Assembly: GCA_910584045.1 (NCBI GenBank)
Contig: CAJTYO010000016.1
Location: 25,515 to 56,109, forward strand
Length of the DNA stretch: 30,595 nucleotides
DNA from: an uncultured Oscillospiraceae bacterium
GTDB lineage: Bacteria; Bacillota; Clostridia; Oscillospirales; Oscillospiraceae
Reading direction: 5' to 3'
Position numbers and translations under genes: made by a program. The notes beneath the pieces were generated by a model. The model saw only the letters and a program-made list of their open reading frames with translations. It searched no databases and was not told the origin of the DNA. Shown piece by piece: positions 8,680 through 16,565 of the stretch (its first letter is position 1; each line of letters starts with the position of its first letter).

Positions 8680-10018
8680 AGCGCGTCTCCAGCGTGCTGA
8701 AGGTCACGTATTCCGGGGCCCAGCGCAGAGATATCTTGCCGGTCTCGCCGTGGCGGTTTTTGGCCACGATGCACTCGGCTACGTTCCGGTTCTCTGTGTC
8801 CTCCTTATAGTAGTCCTCCCGGTAGAGGAACATGACAATGTCCGCATCCTGCTCGATGGCGCCGGAGTCGCGGAGGTCTGAGAGCATGGGACGCTTGTCT
8901 TCGCGCTTCTCGTTGGCGCGGCTGAGCTGGCTGAGGCAGATAACCGGCACATCCAGCTCCTTGGCCATGATTTTCAACATACGGGAGATATCACTGACCG
9001 CCTGCTGCCGGTTCTCACCTGCGTAGCTCTTTCCACCGGCGGAACTCATCAGCTGCAGGTAGTCCACCACCACCAGGCCCAGGTTTTCCAGGCGGCGGCA
9101 CTTGGCGTTCATGTCGGCGGCGGTGAGCATGGGATTGTCGTCTATGCGGATGTCCGTCTGACGCAGAGTACGGGCGGCCTGGGTCAGCTTCCCCCAGTCG
9201 GCGGCGCTCAGACGCCCGGTCTTCAGTCGATTGAGCTCCACCAGACTCTCCGAGGACAGCAGGCGCTCCAGCAGCTGCTCTTTGCTCATCTCCAGGGAGA
9301 ATACGGCCACCGTCTTCTGAGACTGGCGTGCCACATTCATGGCCATATTCATGGCAAAGGAGCTCTTGCCCACGCCGGGACGGGCGGCCAGCAGAATAAG
9401 GTCCGACCGGTTCAGCCCATGGATCTTTTGGTCCACTGCGGAGAAGCCGCTGGGCTGGCCCGCCATCTCCAGCTTTCCGGAGGCCAGATCGTTCAGACGG
9501 TCCAAGAAGGGCTTGATGAGCTGGGCTACGGGAGTCAGCTCCTGGCCGCCCCGGCCCCGGCGGATGGCATAGACCTTTTGCTCCGAGGCCTCAAGAATGT
9601 CCCGGGCCTCGCCCAAGCCCTCCTGGACCATGGCGGTGATCTCCCCGGCGGCCTTGGCCAACGAACGCAGCAAGGCCTTGTCCTGGATGATCTTCACGTA
9701 CTCCATGACGTTGGCTGCGGTGGGAGTGATCTCCATCAGCTGCACCAGATAGCTACGGGTGGTCTGCTCGTCATAGGTGCCGTTTTTCTGCATCTCCTCC
9801 GCCACGGTCACGCCGTCAATGGCCTTAGAGTAGCTGAACATGGTGTAGATGGTCTCAAAGATGTCCCGGTTCTGCTTGATATAGAAGTCGTCGGGCTGGA
9901 GCTTGTCCATGACGTCCTTGATGCAGTCGGCATCGATGAGCATGGCGCCCAAGGCGGATTGCTCCGCCTCCAGGGAGTGGGGCATCTGTCTGGATAGAAT
10001 CTCGTCCTCAAAGGCCAT
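8663..10018 (-). CDS. dnaB: Replicative DNA helicase DnaB
   Basis: A 451-residue hexameric helicase that unwinds the replication fork (called DnaC in Bacillus). The N-terminal domain starts with the family-typical MPHSLEAEQSALGAML. The RecA-like ATPase has Walker A ARPGVGKSS (Lys218), LEMSKEQL, Walker B VVVDYLQLM and the C-terminal LSQLSRANEKR...DLRDSGAIEQDAD. The ATG at 10018 has GAAGGAG upstream. It follows rplI by 30 bases, the same order as in Bacillus, and its end overlaps tilS. Confidence 0.97.
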   Translation of the reverse strand: MAFEDEILSRQMPHSLEAEQSALGAMLIDADCIKDVMDKLQPDDFYIKQNRDIFETIYTMFSYSKAIDGVTVAEEMQKNGTYDEQTTRSYLVQLMEITPTAANVMEYVKIIQDKALLRSLAKAAGEITAMVQEGLGEARDILEASEQKVYAIRRGRGGQELTPVAQLIKPFLDRLNDLASGKLEMAGQPSGFSAVDQKIHGLNRSDLILLAARPGVGKSSFAMNMAMNVARQSQKTVAVFSLEMSKEQLLERLLSSESLVELNRLKTGRLSAADWGKLTQAARTLRQTDIRIDDNPMLTAADMNAKCRRLENLGLVVVDYLQLMSSAGGKSYAGENRQQAVSDISRMLKIMAKELDVPVICLSQLSRANEKREDKRPMLSDLRDSGAIEQDADIVMFLYREDYYKEDTENRNVAECIVAKNRHGETGKISLRWAPEYVTFSTLETRYDDEE

Positions 10019-10048
10019 CAGAGCTTCTCCTTCCTCGGCACTGGGAAA

Positions 10049-10498
10049 TTATTTTTCCTCCACCACCATCACATAGATAGTCCCGGAGACTTCGTAGCCC
10101 AGCTTCGCTTTCAGCTCATAGCTGCCGTAGGCTTTGATGGGTTCCTCCAGTACGATCTTTTGCTTGGCCAGTTCAATGCCGTGCTGGGTCTGCAGGGCGT
10201 CGGAGACCTCCTTGCTGGTGACGGCGCCGAAGAGCTTCCCGTTGGCCCCGGCCCGGGCCGTCACTTTGACGGGAGAATTCTTCAGTTTCTCCACAATGGC
10301 CTCCGCCTCGGCCTTGAGGCGGGCGTCCTCCGCCTTCTTGGCCTTCTCCCGCAGCTTCATGGTGTTCACCGCGTCGGCTGTGGCGGGCATGGCCAGCTTT
10401 CGGGGCAGAAGGAAGTTTCGGGCGTAGCCCTCCGCAACCTCAATCATCTGGCCCTTCTTTCCCTGGCCCCGTACGTCCTGTTGTAAAATCACTTTCAT
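10049..10498 (-). CDS. rplI: Large-subunit ribosomal protein bL9
   Basis: A 149-residue ribosomal protein that binds 23S rRNA near the L1 stalk base and helps hold reading frame. The N-terminal domain begins MKVILQQDVRGQGKKGQMIE with the conserved VAEGYARNFLLPRKLA, then a long charged connecting helix and the C-terminal domain. The ATG at 10498 has AGGAGG nine bases upstream. It belongs to the gdpP-rplI-dnaB group found in many Firmicutes, here with an acetyltransferase gene placed before it. Confidence 0.97.
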   Translation of the reverse strand: MKVILQQDVRGQGKKGQMIEVAEGYARNFLLPRKLAMPATADAVNTMKLREKAKKAEDARLKAEAEAIVEKLKNSPVKVTARAGANGKLFGAVTSKEVSDALQTQHGIELAKQKIVLEEPIKAYGSYELKAKLGYEVSGTIYVMVVEEK

Positions 10499-10521
10499 GG
10501 CGTTTATCCTCCTGACTGTCC

Positions 10522-11040
10522 TTATGCGCCGGCGATTACGCCGGTCATAATGTAAAATGTATTGCGAAAAACCGAGTTGGTTACTTCACATTCGATTGAA
10601 AAACCCGCCCGTTGATAGGCCTTGACGGCCCGAGCGTTGAAGGCGGCCACCGACAGGCGGAACCGGCCCGCGCCGTACCGCTCTTCCGCAAAGCGCAGGC
10701 ACGCCGAGATGAAATCCACCCCTAGCCCCCGCCCGCACAGGTCAGGGCGCAGGCCCAGCCCCATGTCCAGGCAGTCCTCAGAATAGGGATAGTTCTCCAC
10801 GGTGGGGATACGGCCGTCCGGACCGTAGGAAACATGGCCGAGGACTGCGCCGCCGGCGTCCACCCAGACAAAGGCATCCGCCTCCGCCGGCTCATCGGGA
10901 TGCAGAACGCGGTAGGGCTCCGGCGCGTTGTAAAAGGCATAGGGTCCCTCGTACCGCCAGAGGGAGATAGCCTCCTCGTGCTTTTGCAGCCGAGGGACGA
11001 TGCGCGCCCCCTTCGGCATTCTCTCCGCCTCTTCCATCAT
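10522..11040 (-). CDS. GNAT-family N-acetyltransferase
   Basis: A 172-residue GNAT protein with the acetyl-CoA motif LCGRGLGVDF at 101-110 and the C-terminal NARAVKAYQRAGF characteristic of the RimJ/RimL-like or general Acetyltransf_1 group. The acceptor is unknown. The start at 11040 (tandem ATGATG) has GGAGGACG directly upstream, and only nine bases separate it from the gdpP stop, so the genes are co-transcribed. In Bacillus gdpP is followed directly by rplI; this gene is an insertion into that order. It is unlike the other two GNAT proteins in the window apart from the shared fold. Confidence 0.88.
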   Translation of the reverse strand: MMEEAERMPKGARIVPRLQKHEEAISLWRYEGPYAFYNAPEPYRVLHPDEPAEADAFVWVDAGGAVLGHVSYGPDGRIPTVENYPYSEDCLDMGLGLRPDLCGRGLGVDFISACLRFAEERYGAGRFRLSVAAFNARAVKAYQRAGFSIECEVTNSVFRNTFYIMTGVIAGA

Positions 11041-11049
11041 CGTCCTCCG

Positions 11050-13047
11050 TCACGTAATATAGTAGTTGCCAATGGCGTTCAGCAGCCGCCGGCGGACCTC
11101 CTCCAGGGTGCTGTCCGGCACATGACCGCCGGCGGAGGTACCGTTGCCGCCGCCGCCCAGCTGCTCGAGAATCACCTGCACGTTAACCTCCCCCAGGGAG
11201 CGGCCCGACATGGAAACCCCATCTCCCTGGCGATAGAGCACCACGGAGGCCTGGACTCCCTGGAGAGTCAACAGGTCGTCGGCGGCCTTGGCGGCCGTCA
11301 CCCGGCTGACCTCGTTCTGTGCCACCGCCACGGCGATGTCCCCGTGGATCATCTTAGCCTCCCGGATGATGTCATAGCGCTGGATCATGCTGGGCAGATC
11401 GCTTTGGAAGTAGCGGCGGACCTCATAGGTGTCCGCCCCCGCTCGGCGAAGGAAGGCCGCCGCCTCGAAGGTCCGGCTCCCCGCCCGCATGACGAAATTC
11501 TTGGTGTCCAGCACGATGCCCGCCAGCAGGGCCTCCGCCTCCCCCCGCAGCAAATCGCTGGGCTCCACCAGGTACTGCAGAAGCTCCGTCACCAGCTCGG
11601 AGGCGGAGGAGGCGTAGGGCTCGTGGAAGTTCAGAGCAGCGTTCTCAATATAGGTGGCCGCCCGACGGTGGTGGTCAATCACCGCCACCCGGTTGCAGGC
11701 ATCCAGAAGCTGGCGGTTCTCCACCATGTCCGGCCGGTTGGTGTCCACCACAACCAGCAGCGCGCCCGGCTGGGCGTGGATGAAAGCGTCCGGCCCGCTG
11801 ACAAATACGTCCTCGTACTCCGGCAGCTCACCGAGCTTCCGTACCAGCGCCCGGGCGTTGTTGCCCTCCATGTCGATGACGATCTGGGCCTTCTTTCCCC
11901 GCTTCCGGGCGGCGCAGCACACGCCCGCCGCCGCGCCCACCGCGTCCATATCCGCGTATTCGTGGCCCATGACGTAGACCTGGCCCGCGTCGGCGATGAG
12001 CTCACCCAGGGCCTTGGCCATGACACGGCTTTTGACCTTGGTTCGCTTTTCGGTGGACTTGGAGCGGCCGCCGTAGAACTGGAAGTCCAGGCTGTCCTTC
12101 ACCACGGCCTGATCGCCGCCGCGGCTGAGGGCCATCTCGATGGACTTCTCCGCCCACTGGAAGCTCTCCTCGTAGGTGTCGCACTCCCGGCCCACGCCGA
12201 TGGACAGGGAGGCGGTGACGCCGTCCTCGCTGGTCACCTGGTGAATGGTCTCCAGAACGGAAAATTTCTCCTCCACCATGCGCCGGAACCACTGCTCTTC
12301 GCATAAAAAAAGGTAGCGGTCCCGGTTATACTTGCGCAGCAGGCCGCCGGAGCCGGTGACCCAGGTGTTGATCTTCTCGTCGATCTGGGCCAGAATGGAG
12401 CTTTTGGCGGCCTCACCGCCGGCCTTGAGCAGCTCCTCATAGTTATCCAGCACTAGAAGACAGGTCACCGGACGGCTGGCATCGTACATGGCCTCCAGGT
12501 GTCGGCTGTCGGTGACGTCCACGAAATAGGCGGTGATGATTTGGTCCTGAGCGGAGGTGTGGCCCGCAGAGCCAGGGCGGCTGGCCGCGCCGTAGACCCG
12601 ATAGATACGCCCGGCAATCTCCGTCAGCTCTGAGTCGGCCCCCGCCGGTCCGTCCAGAATCCAGCGGTAGTCAAAGTCGGGGGCCAAGTCCTCCACCCGC
12701 ATACTGAACACGTCCTCCCGGGCATCTGTCAGGGACACGAAGCCCTCGTTGGCCCATACGATCTCCCCGGTGCCGGCTTGGAATACCAGGACGGGCAGGG
12801 GGGTGTTGAGCATACTGTTCTTGTTGATGGAGTCCGCGCCGCCGGTAATGGACTCAATGTAGCGCGTGACGCTGCGCCGGCGGCGAAGGCGCTGCTTGCG
12901 GTGATAGACATACAGCGCCGCCAGAAGCAACGCCTCCGCCGCCGCCAGCAGGGGCTGGACGGCTGCGGTCAGCCCGGCGAACAGAGCCAGGCATAGAAAA
13001 TACGGCTGCAGATTCGGCTCGATCAGCCGGGACAGCTTTCTGTGCAT
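11050..13047 (-). CDS. gdpP: Cyclic-di-AMP phosphodiesterase GdpP
   Basis: A 665-residue membrane enzyme that hydrolyses c-di-AMP and so affects osmotic balance, cell wall stress and beta-lactam tolerance. Order of parts: two N-terminal membrane segments (LQPYFLCLALFAGLTAAVQP and the next), a PAS-like domain, a degenerate GGDEF domain (SLSIGVGRECDTYEESF), then DHH/DHHA1 with MGHEYADMDAVGAA, VVDTNRPD and VIDHHRR carrying the metal ligands, and C-terminal GGGGNGTSAGG. I choose the ATG at 13047, preceded by AGGAGGGAG; a GTG 18 codons upstream would add an arginine-rich stretch without a good site. First gene of the long operon, with a strong promoter. Confidence 0.94.
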   Translation of the reverse strand: MHRKLSRLIEPNLQPYFLCLALFAGLTAAVQPLLAAAEALLLAALYVYHRKQRLRRRRSVTRYIESITGGADSINKNSMLNTPLPVLVFQAGTGEIVWANEGFVSLTDAREDVFSMRVEDLAPDFDYRWILDGPAGADSELTEIAGRIYRVYGAASRPGSAGHTSAQDQIITAYFVDVTDSRHLEAMYDASRPVTCLLVLDNYEELLKAGGEAAKSSILAQIDEKINTWVTGSGGLLRKYNRDRYLFLCEEQWFRRMVEEKFSVLETIHQVTSEDGVTASLSIGVGRECDTYEESFQWAEKSIEMALSRGGDQAVVKDSLDFQFYGGRSKSTEKRTKVKSRVMAKALGELIADAGQVYVMGHEYADMDAVGAAAGVCCAARKRGKKAQIVIDMEGNNARALVRKLGELPEYEDVFVSGPDAFIHAQPGALLVVVDTNRPDMVENRQLLDACNRVAVIDHHRRAATYIENAALNFHEPYASSASELVTELLQYLVEPSDLLRGEAEALLAGIVLDTKNFVMRAGSRTFEAAAFLRRAGADTYEVRRYFQSDLPSMIQRYDIIREAKMIHGDIAVAVAQNEVSRVTAAKAADDLLTLQGVQASVVLYRQGDGVSMSGRSLGEVNVQVILEQLGGGGNGTSAGGHVPDSTLEEVRRRLLNAIGNYYIT

Positions 13048-13118
13048 ACGGTCTCTCTCCCTCCTCCTCCGGCGCGTGAGGGGACCTCCGGAGGAACCCA
13101 CTCATAACAATAAAGTTT

Positions 13119-13148
13119 ATTATACCACAACCGGCACGGTGCTGACAA
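13119..13148 (-). promoter_or_regulatory. Sigma-A promoter of the gdpP operon
   Basis: On the reverse strand TTGTCA (13143-13148), an 18-base spacer and a perfect TATAAT (13119-13124), ending about 70 bases before the gdpP start. It is the only strong promoter I see for the gdpP-to-ftsH run. Confidence 0.85.
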
Positions 13149-13338
13149 GGATGGTTTTGCATCTGAAGAATATTTGTTGATTTGCAATTTCATTAGGCCT
13201 TATTTAAAAAATAAATATTGCACAAAAAGACGCTGGGCAGACGGGGACAGCGCAGTAAAAATTGTGTATAGCCTGGACCGATCGCCAGGAACAGCGTTCT
13301 GCGCAGAGCAGGGCAGCGATACCTTGTCGATATGCGGG

Positions 13339-13367
13339 TTGAAGCGAGGTGGGGATTGTGCTACAAT
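13339..13367 (+). promoter_or_regulatory. Sigma-A promoter of the small lipoprotein gene
   Basis: TTGAAG (13339-13344), 17 bases, then TACAAT (13362-13367), about 50 bases before the ATG at 13421. Good spacing and near-consensus boxes. The stretch 13149-13338 between this and the divergent gdpP promoter shows no gene. Confidence 0.75.
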
Positions 13368-13420
13368 AGGGCAAACAGTCAGCCTTCGGCTTCGACGTCA
13401 TTTGACAGGAGGATATGGGT

Positions 13421-13813
13421 ATGAAAAGGAAACTTCTTGCGTGGGGGCTGCTGGGAGCGGCGTTGATCTGCTGCGCCTGCGGCGCAAAAACGCAGGATCT
13501 CGCCGGGACCTACACCGACAAACAGGGTACGGCGGATATCTACAGTCAGCTGGAGCTGACGCGCCGGGAGGATGGGACCTACGGCGTGGTTATGAGCCTT
13601 TACCGCATTGCACTGCTGGAGGGAACGGCGGCCTGTGAGGACGGGACGCTGCACTTTATATGCACCTCGCCCGCCGCGGAGGCGGACATATCCATCAGTG
13701 CCGGGACGGCAGAGGTTATTGTAATTGCCTCCGAGCTTCCCGATATGGCGGCAGGGAGCGTGTACCGCTTCCCGGACGGTCCGGCGGAGGAGGGAGGCTC
13801 CACCGTAGCATGA
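13421..13813 (+). CDS. Small putative secreted lipoprotein
   Basis: A 130-residue protein with a signal peptide (MKRKLLAWGLLGAALICCAC), i.e. a basic start, hydrophobic core and a Cys cluster. The last Cys, preceded by Ala and followed by Gly, is the best lipidation candidate, though the lipobox is not canonical. The mature part (about 110 residues) begins with DLAGTYTDKQGTADIYSQ and looks beta-rich, like small lipocalin-like or DUF-type extracytoplasmic domains: the LAGTYT start, a central YRIALLEG and a final VYRF strand. AGGAGG lies eight bases before the ATG at 13421; another ATG at 13415 is too close to it. It precedes the VanW gene by 235 bases with a separate promoter. I do not recognise a specific family. 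Confidence 0.75.
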   Translation: MKRKLLAWGLLGAALICCACGAKTQDLAGTYTDKQGTADIYSQLELTRREDGTYGVVMSLYRIALLEGTAACEDGTLHFICTSPAAEADISISAGTAEVIVIASELPDMAAGSVYRFPDGPAEEGGSTVA

Positions 13814-13946
13814 CTGCGGAAAACGCGCATACAGGGGCTCCCTTTTCTCTTTGTATATTTTTTGGCAGAATTTAGGGGTTAGCGCCGGGAAAAGCAGCCG
13901 AATCAGCAGGAATCTGACAAAATGACGGAAATGTTCCTTCGGCCTG

Positions 13947-13960
13947 TTACAAAATTGTAA
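13947..13960. repeat. Inverted repeat upstream of the VanW gene
   Basis: TTACAA-AA-TTGTAA, a perfect 6-bp inverted repeat with a 2-base centre, 23 bases before a possible extended -10 box (TG-A-TACACT, 13980-13988). Position fits an operator or activator site for the VanW-family gene. No good -35 is seen, and nothing else is evident in 13814-14048. Confidence 0.35.
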
Positions 13961-14048
13961 AGACTTTTGCGCCGGTTTGTGATACACTGATATCGTATGA
14001 ATTTATGCGAATGCTCCCGCCTGATTCCGGCGGGAGAAGGAGGTTGCC

Positions 14049-15785
14049 ATGACCGGAAGACGGGTCGCCTCACCAGAGGCGGCGCAGGTGGTGCGGAGAC
14101 GCTCCGGCGGCGGATTGGCCATGCTGGGGGTGGCCGCCGCATTGATCGTTGGATGCGCGGCGCTCACTGCGGGATTCTGCGCCTACGCGGACAGCTATGA
14201 CAAAGTATTCCCCGGCGTTACGCTGGGGAACGAGGACCTGTCTGGCCTGAGCCGGGAGGAGCTGGAAACGTTGGTGACGGCGGACACGTTCCTCTCGGGG
14301 AGCGTCGCCATCACCGCCGGCGGCGAGGAGCTGGGCCGCCGGACCCAGCGCGAACTGGGCGCATACATCAACAGCGGGAAGCTGGCGGAGGCTGCGTGGA
14401 GCGTGGGCCGTGAGAAGGGAGGCATGGGCTGGCTGAAAAACGGTTGGACCATGTTCTGCGGCCTCGTGGGCGTTCAGGTGGACACGGATCTGGTCATCTA
14501 CTACGACGACGATACTCTGCGCCAGACGGCGCAGGAGATGGCCTCCGTTTTCGACCAGGAGCAGGTGGATGGCAGCTATGAGCTGCGGGAGGACGGCGTG
14601 TATGCCACCAAGCCCGCCGATGGACGCACGCTGGATCAACCGGGCCTTATCCGCGCCATGACCAGGCTCAACGGCGCCGCCGGCGAGGCCGAGGCCCCCT
14701 TCGAGACCGTCCCCGGCCAGGAGCTGGATCTGGAAGCTGTGGCCCAGGAGCTGAACGCCGAGCCCAGTCCCGCCCGGTACGACATCGAACAGGGCAAGGT
14801 GGTGGACGGGAAGATCGGCGTGAGTTTAGACCCGCAGGCAGCAGCTTTCGCCCTGGATGCAGCGGCCCCGGGGGAGACTATCCGTCTCCCCGGTGATGTG
14901 ACCTATCCCTCCCTGACCGCCGAGGAGCTGGAGGCGGTGTTGTTCCGGGATGAGCTGGGCACCGTCACTACCCGTGTAGGCGGCACCAGCGTCCGCCGCA
15001 ACAACGTGAAGCTGGCGGGGGCGTGCTGCGACGGCATCATCCTCAACGACGGGGATATATTCGACTACAATGCGGTGGTGGGTAAGCGCACCACTGCCCG
15101 CGGCTTTGGCGCAGCCCCGGCCTACGTCAACGGCGAGACTGTAGAGACCGTGGGCGGCGGCATCTGTCAGGTATCCAGCACGATCTATTACGCCACCCTG
15201 CTGTCCAACCTGGAGATTGTGGAGCGCTACGCCCATCGGTACGCCCCCAGCTATATCACCTGGGGCATGGACGCAACGGTCAGCTGGGGTGGCCCTGAGT
15301 TCCGCTTCCGGAACAACACCGGATATCCCATCCGGCTGGACGTAACCTATAAAAACAGCCAGATCACCGTCACGGTGGTGGGTACGAAGGTGGACGATAC
15401 CTATGTGAAGATGACCTATAAAAACTTGGGCGACACACCCTATGAGACGGAGTACGTGGAGACCGAGGAGCTGGACTGGGGCACCCAGCAGCAGAAGCAG
15501 AGCCCCTACACCGGTCACCAGGTGGTATCCTACCGCAATGTGTACAGCGGAGACGGCTCCCTGATCTCCCAGGAGCAGGAGGCGAAAAGCAACTACAAGA
15601 GCCGCAACGAGATCATCTTGGTTGGTACGCGGGGCAAGCCTGCCTCAGGCGGCACGACCATCCCCGACTTCGGGGGTGATAACAGCGGAACCGTCTCCGA
15701 CATCCCTCTGCCCCCTGATGAGGACTATGACGAGCCCACCCTTCCGCCGGACGACGGCTCCCCGGGCCTGTCGATCTTTGGATAA
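14049..15785 (+). CDS. VanW-family surface protein with G5-like domain
   Basis: A 578-residue protein anchored by one N-terminal membrane segment (about 20-46). The extracellular part has a peptidoglycan-binding-like region (about 50-290), then the VanW domain: RRNNVKLAGACCDGIILNDG, FDYNAVVGKRTTARGF, and the signature VGGGICQVSST near 368-378. A G5-like beta domain follows (about 455-535), ending in an acidic, proline-rich tail. VanW was first seen in vancomycin-resistance clusters but is common in Clostridia without them; the biochemical role is unknown, probably cell-wall associated. AAGGAGG lies five bases before the ATG at 14049. There are no van resistance genes near it, so resistance should not be inferred. 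A strong terminator follows. Confidence 0.9.
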   Translation: MTGRRVASPEAAQVVRRRSGGGLAMLGVAAALIVGCAALTAGFCAYADSYDKVFPGVTLGNEDLSGLSREELETLVTADTFLSGSVAITAGGEELGRRTQRELGAYINSGKLAEAAWSVGREKGGMGWLKNGWTMFCGLVGVQVDTDLVIYYDDDTLRQTAQEMASVFDQEQVDGSYELREDGVYATKPADGRTLDQPGLIRAMTRLNGAAGEAEAPFETVPGQELDLEAVAQELNAEPSPARYDIEQGKVVDGKIGVSLDPQAAAFALDAAAPGETIRLPGDVTYPSLTAEELEAVLFRDELGTVTTRVGGTSVRRNNVKLAGACCDGIILNDGDIFDYNAVVGKRTTARGFGAAPAYVNGETVETVGGGICQVSSTIYYATLLSNLEIVERYAHRYAPSYITWGMDATVSWGGPEFRFRNNTGYPIRLDVTYKNSQITVTVVGTKVDDTYVKMTYKNLGDTPYETEYVETEELDWGTQQQKQSPYTGHQVVSYRNVYSGDGSLISQEQEAKSNYKSRNEIILVGTRGKPASGGTTIPDFGGDNSGTVSDIPLPPDEDYDEPTLPPDDGSPGLSIFG

Positions 15786-15793
15786 TTGAATAG

Positions 15794-15832
15794 CAGGCCG
15801 GCGGGACACAGCTCCCCGCCGGCCTGTTTTTT
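15794..15832 (+). terminator. Rho-independent terminator after the VanW gene
   Basis: A 12-bp perfect stem CAGGCCGGCGGG / CCCGCCGGCCTG (15794-15805, 15815-15826) with a 9-base loop, followed by TTTTTT on the + strand, nine bases after the stop codon. The same hairpin lies about 35 bases past the convergent HIT gene. Confidence 0.92.
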
Positions 15833-15858
15833 CCCTATCAGCCGAAGGGTTTGTCCTA

Positions 15859-15873
15859 TGTCACAGTGTGACA
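15859..15873. repeat. 15-bp perfect palindrome at the HIT gene stop codon
   Basis: TGTCACA-G-TGTGACA, symmetric around 15866. It overlaps the last codons and TGA of the HIT-family gene. It looks like a dimeric protein site (similar in form to CRP/FNR-type half sites) but its position at a gene end is unusual. Chance cannot be excluded. Confidence 0.5.
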
Positions 15874-16565
15874 CCGGAAAACAGCTTCTTCGTCTGCCGC
15901 ATTTGCTCGTAGAAAGGCGCTTTCCGCCAGTTCCACGCCTCACTCCCGCTCCCGCCGAAGTAATAGCCGTACAGGACCTCCCGTAGGAATTGGGAGTGAA
16001 ACCCGGTGTCCGAGCAGTCCGCTAAATACATCCGTCCGTCCCAGTCGCCCAACAGAAAATAGGCGGATATGCCGCGCTCACGGACAATGTCCCTGACCCG
16101 CGCCAGGGAATCAATTTCCAGCATCCGGAAGCGGCATTGCGCCCCCACCCGCTCCCACAGATTTTCGTTCACCGGCAGAAGGTGGATGTGAAAGTGGAAG
16201 ATGGACGCTGAGCTGAGTGTCTGGTCGCTGACGGTCCCATGCTCAAAAAACAGCATCCCCGACCCCATTCTCTCCCTGAAATGGCCGCGCAGGCGCTCCA
16301 GCGCATGCTCCACCTGACCGACGATCCCGTCCGGACAGGCAACAAGGGAGACGTAGTGGTTCACCGTTGAGAGGAGAAGATATCCTTTTACGAAGCAGCC
16401 GAGGGTTGGCATGAGAAACAGACCGTCATTTTTTGCCAGTATGCGGGCATAGACCGGCAGGTCCTCCGGTCCCGTCTGAGCCGGCTCCCCCAGCGGCTGA
16501 AGCTCCGCGCAGAACACGCAGGCGGCCGGATCACCGGTCCGGGTAGAGAAGGATGCGTGCATCAT
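15861..16565 (-). CDS. HIT-family nucleotide hydrolase/transferase (operon gene 4)
   Basis: About 234 residues. The histidine triad is seen as FHFHIHLLPV (H-x-H-x-H, about residues 124-128), preceded by the usual HIT core FVKGYLLLSTVNHYVSL. A CVFC pair near the N-terminus matches the zinc knuckle of some HIT proteins. HIT enzymes cleave nucleotide phosphoester or phosphoramidate bonds (AMP-lysine, Ap4A, NMP-sugars); the substrate here is unknown. The protein is longer than typical Hint/Fhit (about 110-150), with an extra C-terminal part (about 80 residues). The start is uncertain: ATG at 16565 or 16562, or TTG at 16583; all lie within the preceding gene, so translation is coupled. Last gene of the four-gene operon. 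It probably processes a nucleotide made or altered by the upstream proteins, by inference only. Confidence 0.8.
   Translation of the reverse strand: MMHASFSTRTGDPAACVFCAELQPLGEPAQTGPEDLPVYARILAKNDGLFLMPTLGCFVKGYLLLSTVNHYVSLVACPDGIVGQVEHALERLRGHFRERMGSGMLFFEHGTVSDQTLSSASIFHFHIHLLPVNENLWERVGAQCRFRMLEIDSLARVRDIVRERGISAYFLLGDWDGRMYLADCSDTGFHSQFLREVLYGYYFGGSGSEAWNWRKAPFYEQMRQTKKLFSGVTL

Noticed and set aside
10834..12306. 490-codon + strand frame opposite gdpP
   Set aside because: Antisense to the GdpP domains; composition is that of a shadow frame in GC-rich DNA.
14049..15785. VanW gene as a sign of vancomycin resistance
   Set aside because: No vanA/B, vanH, vanX or regulator genes nearby; VanW-domain proteins are common in susceptible Clostridia.
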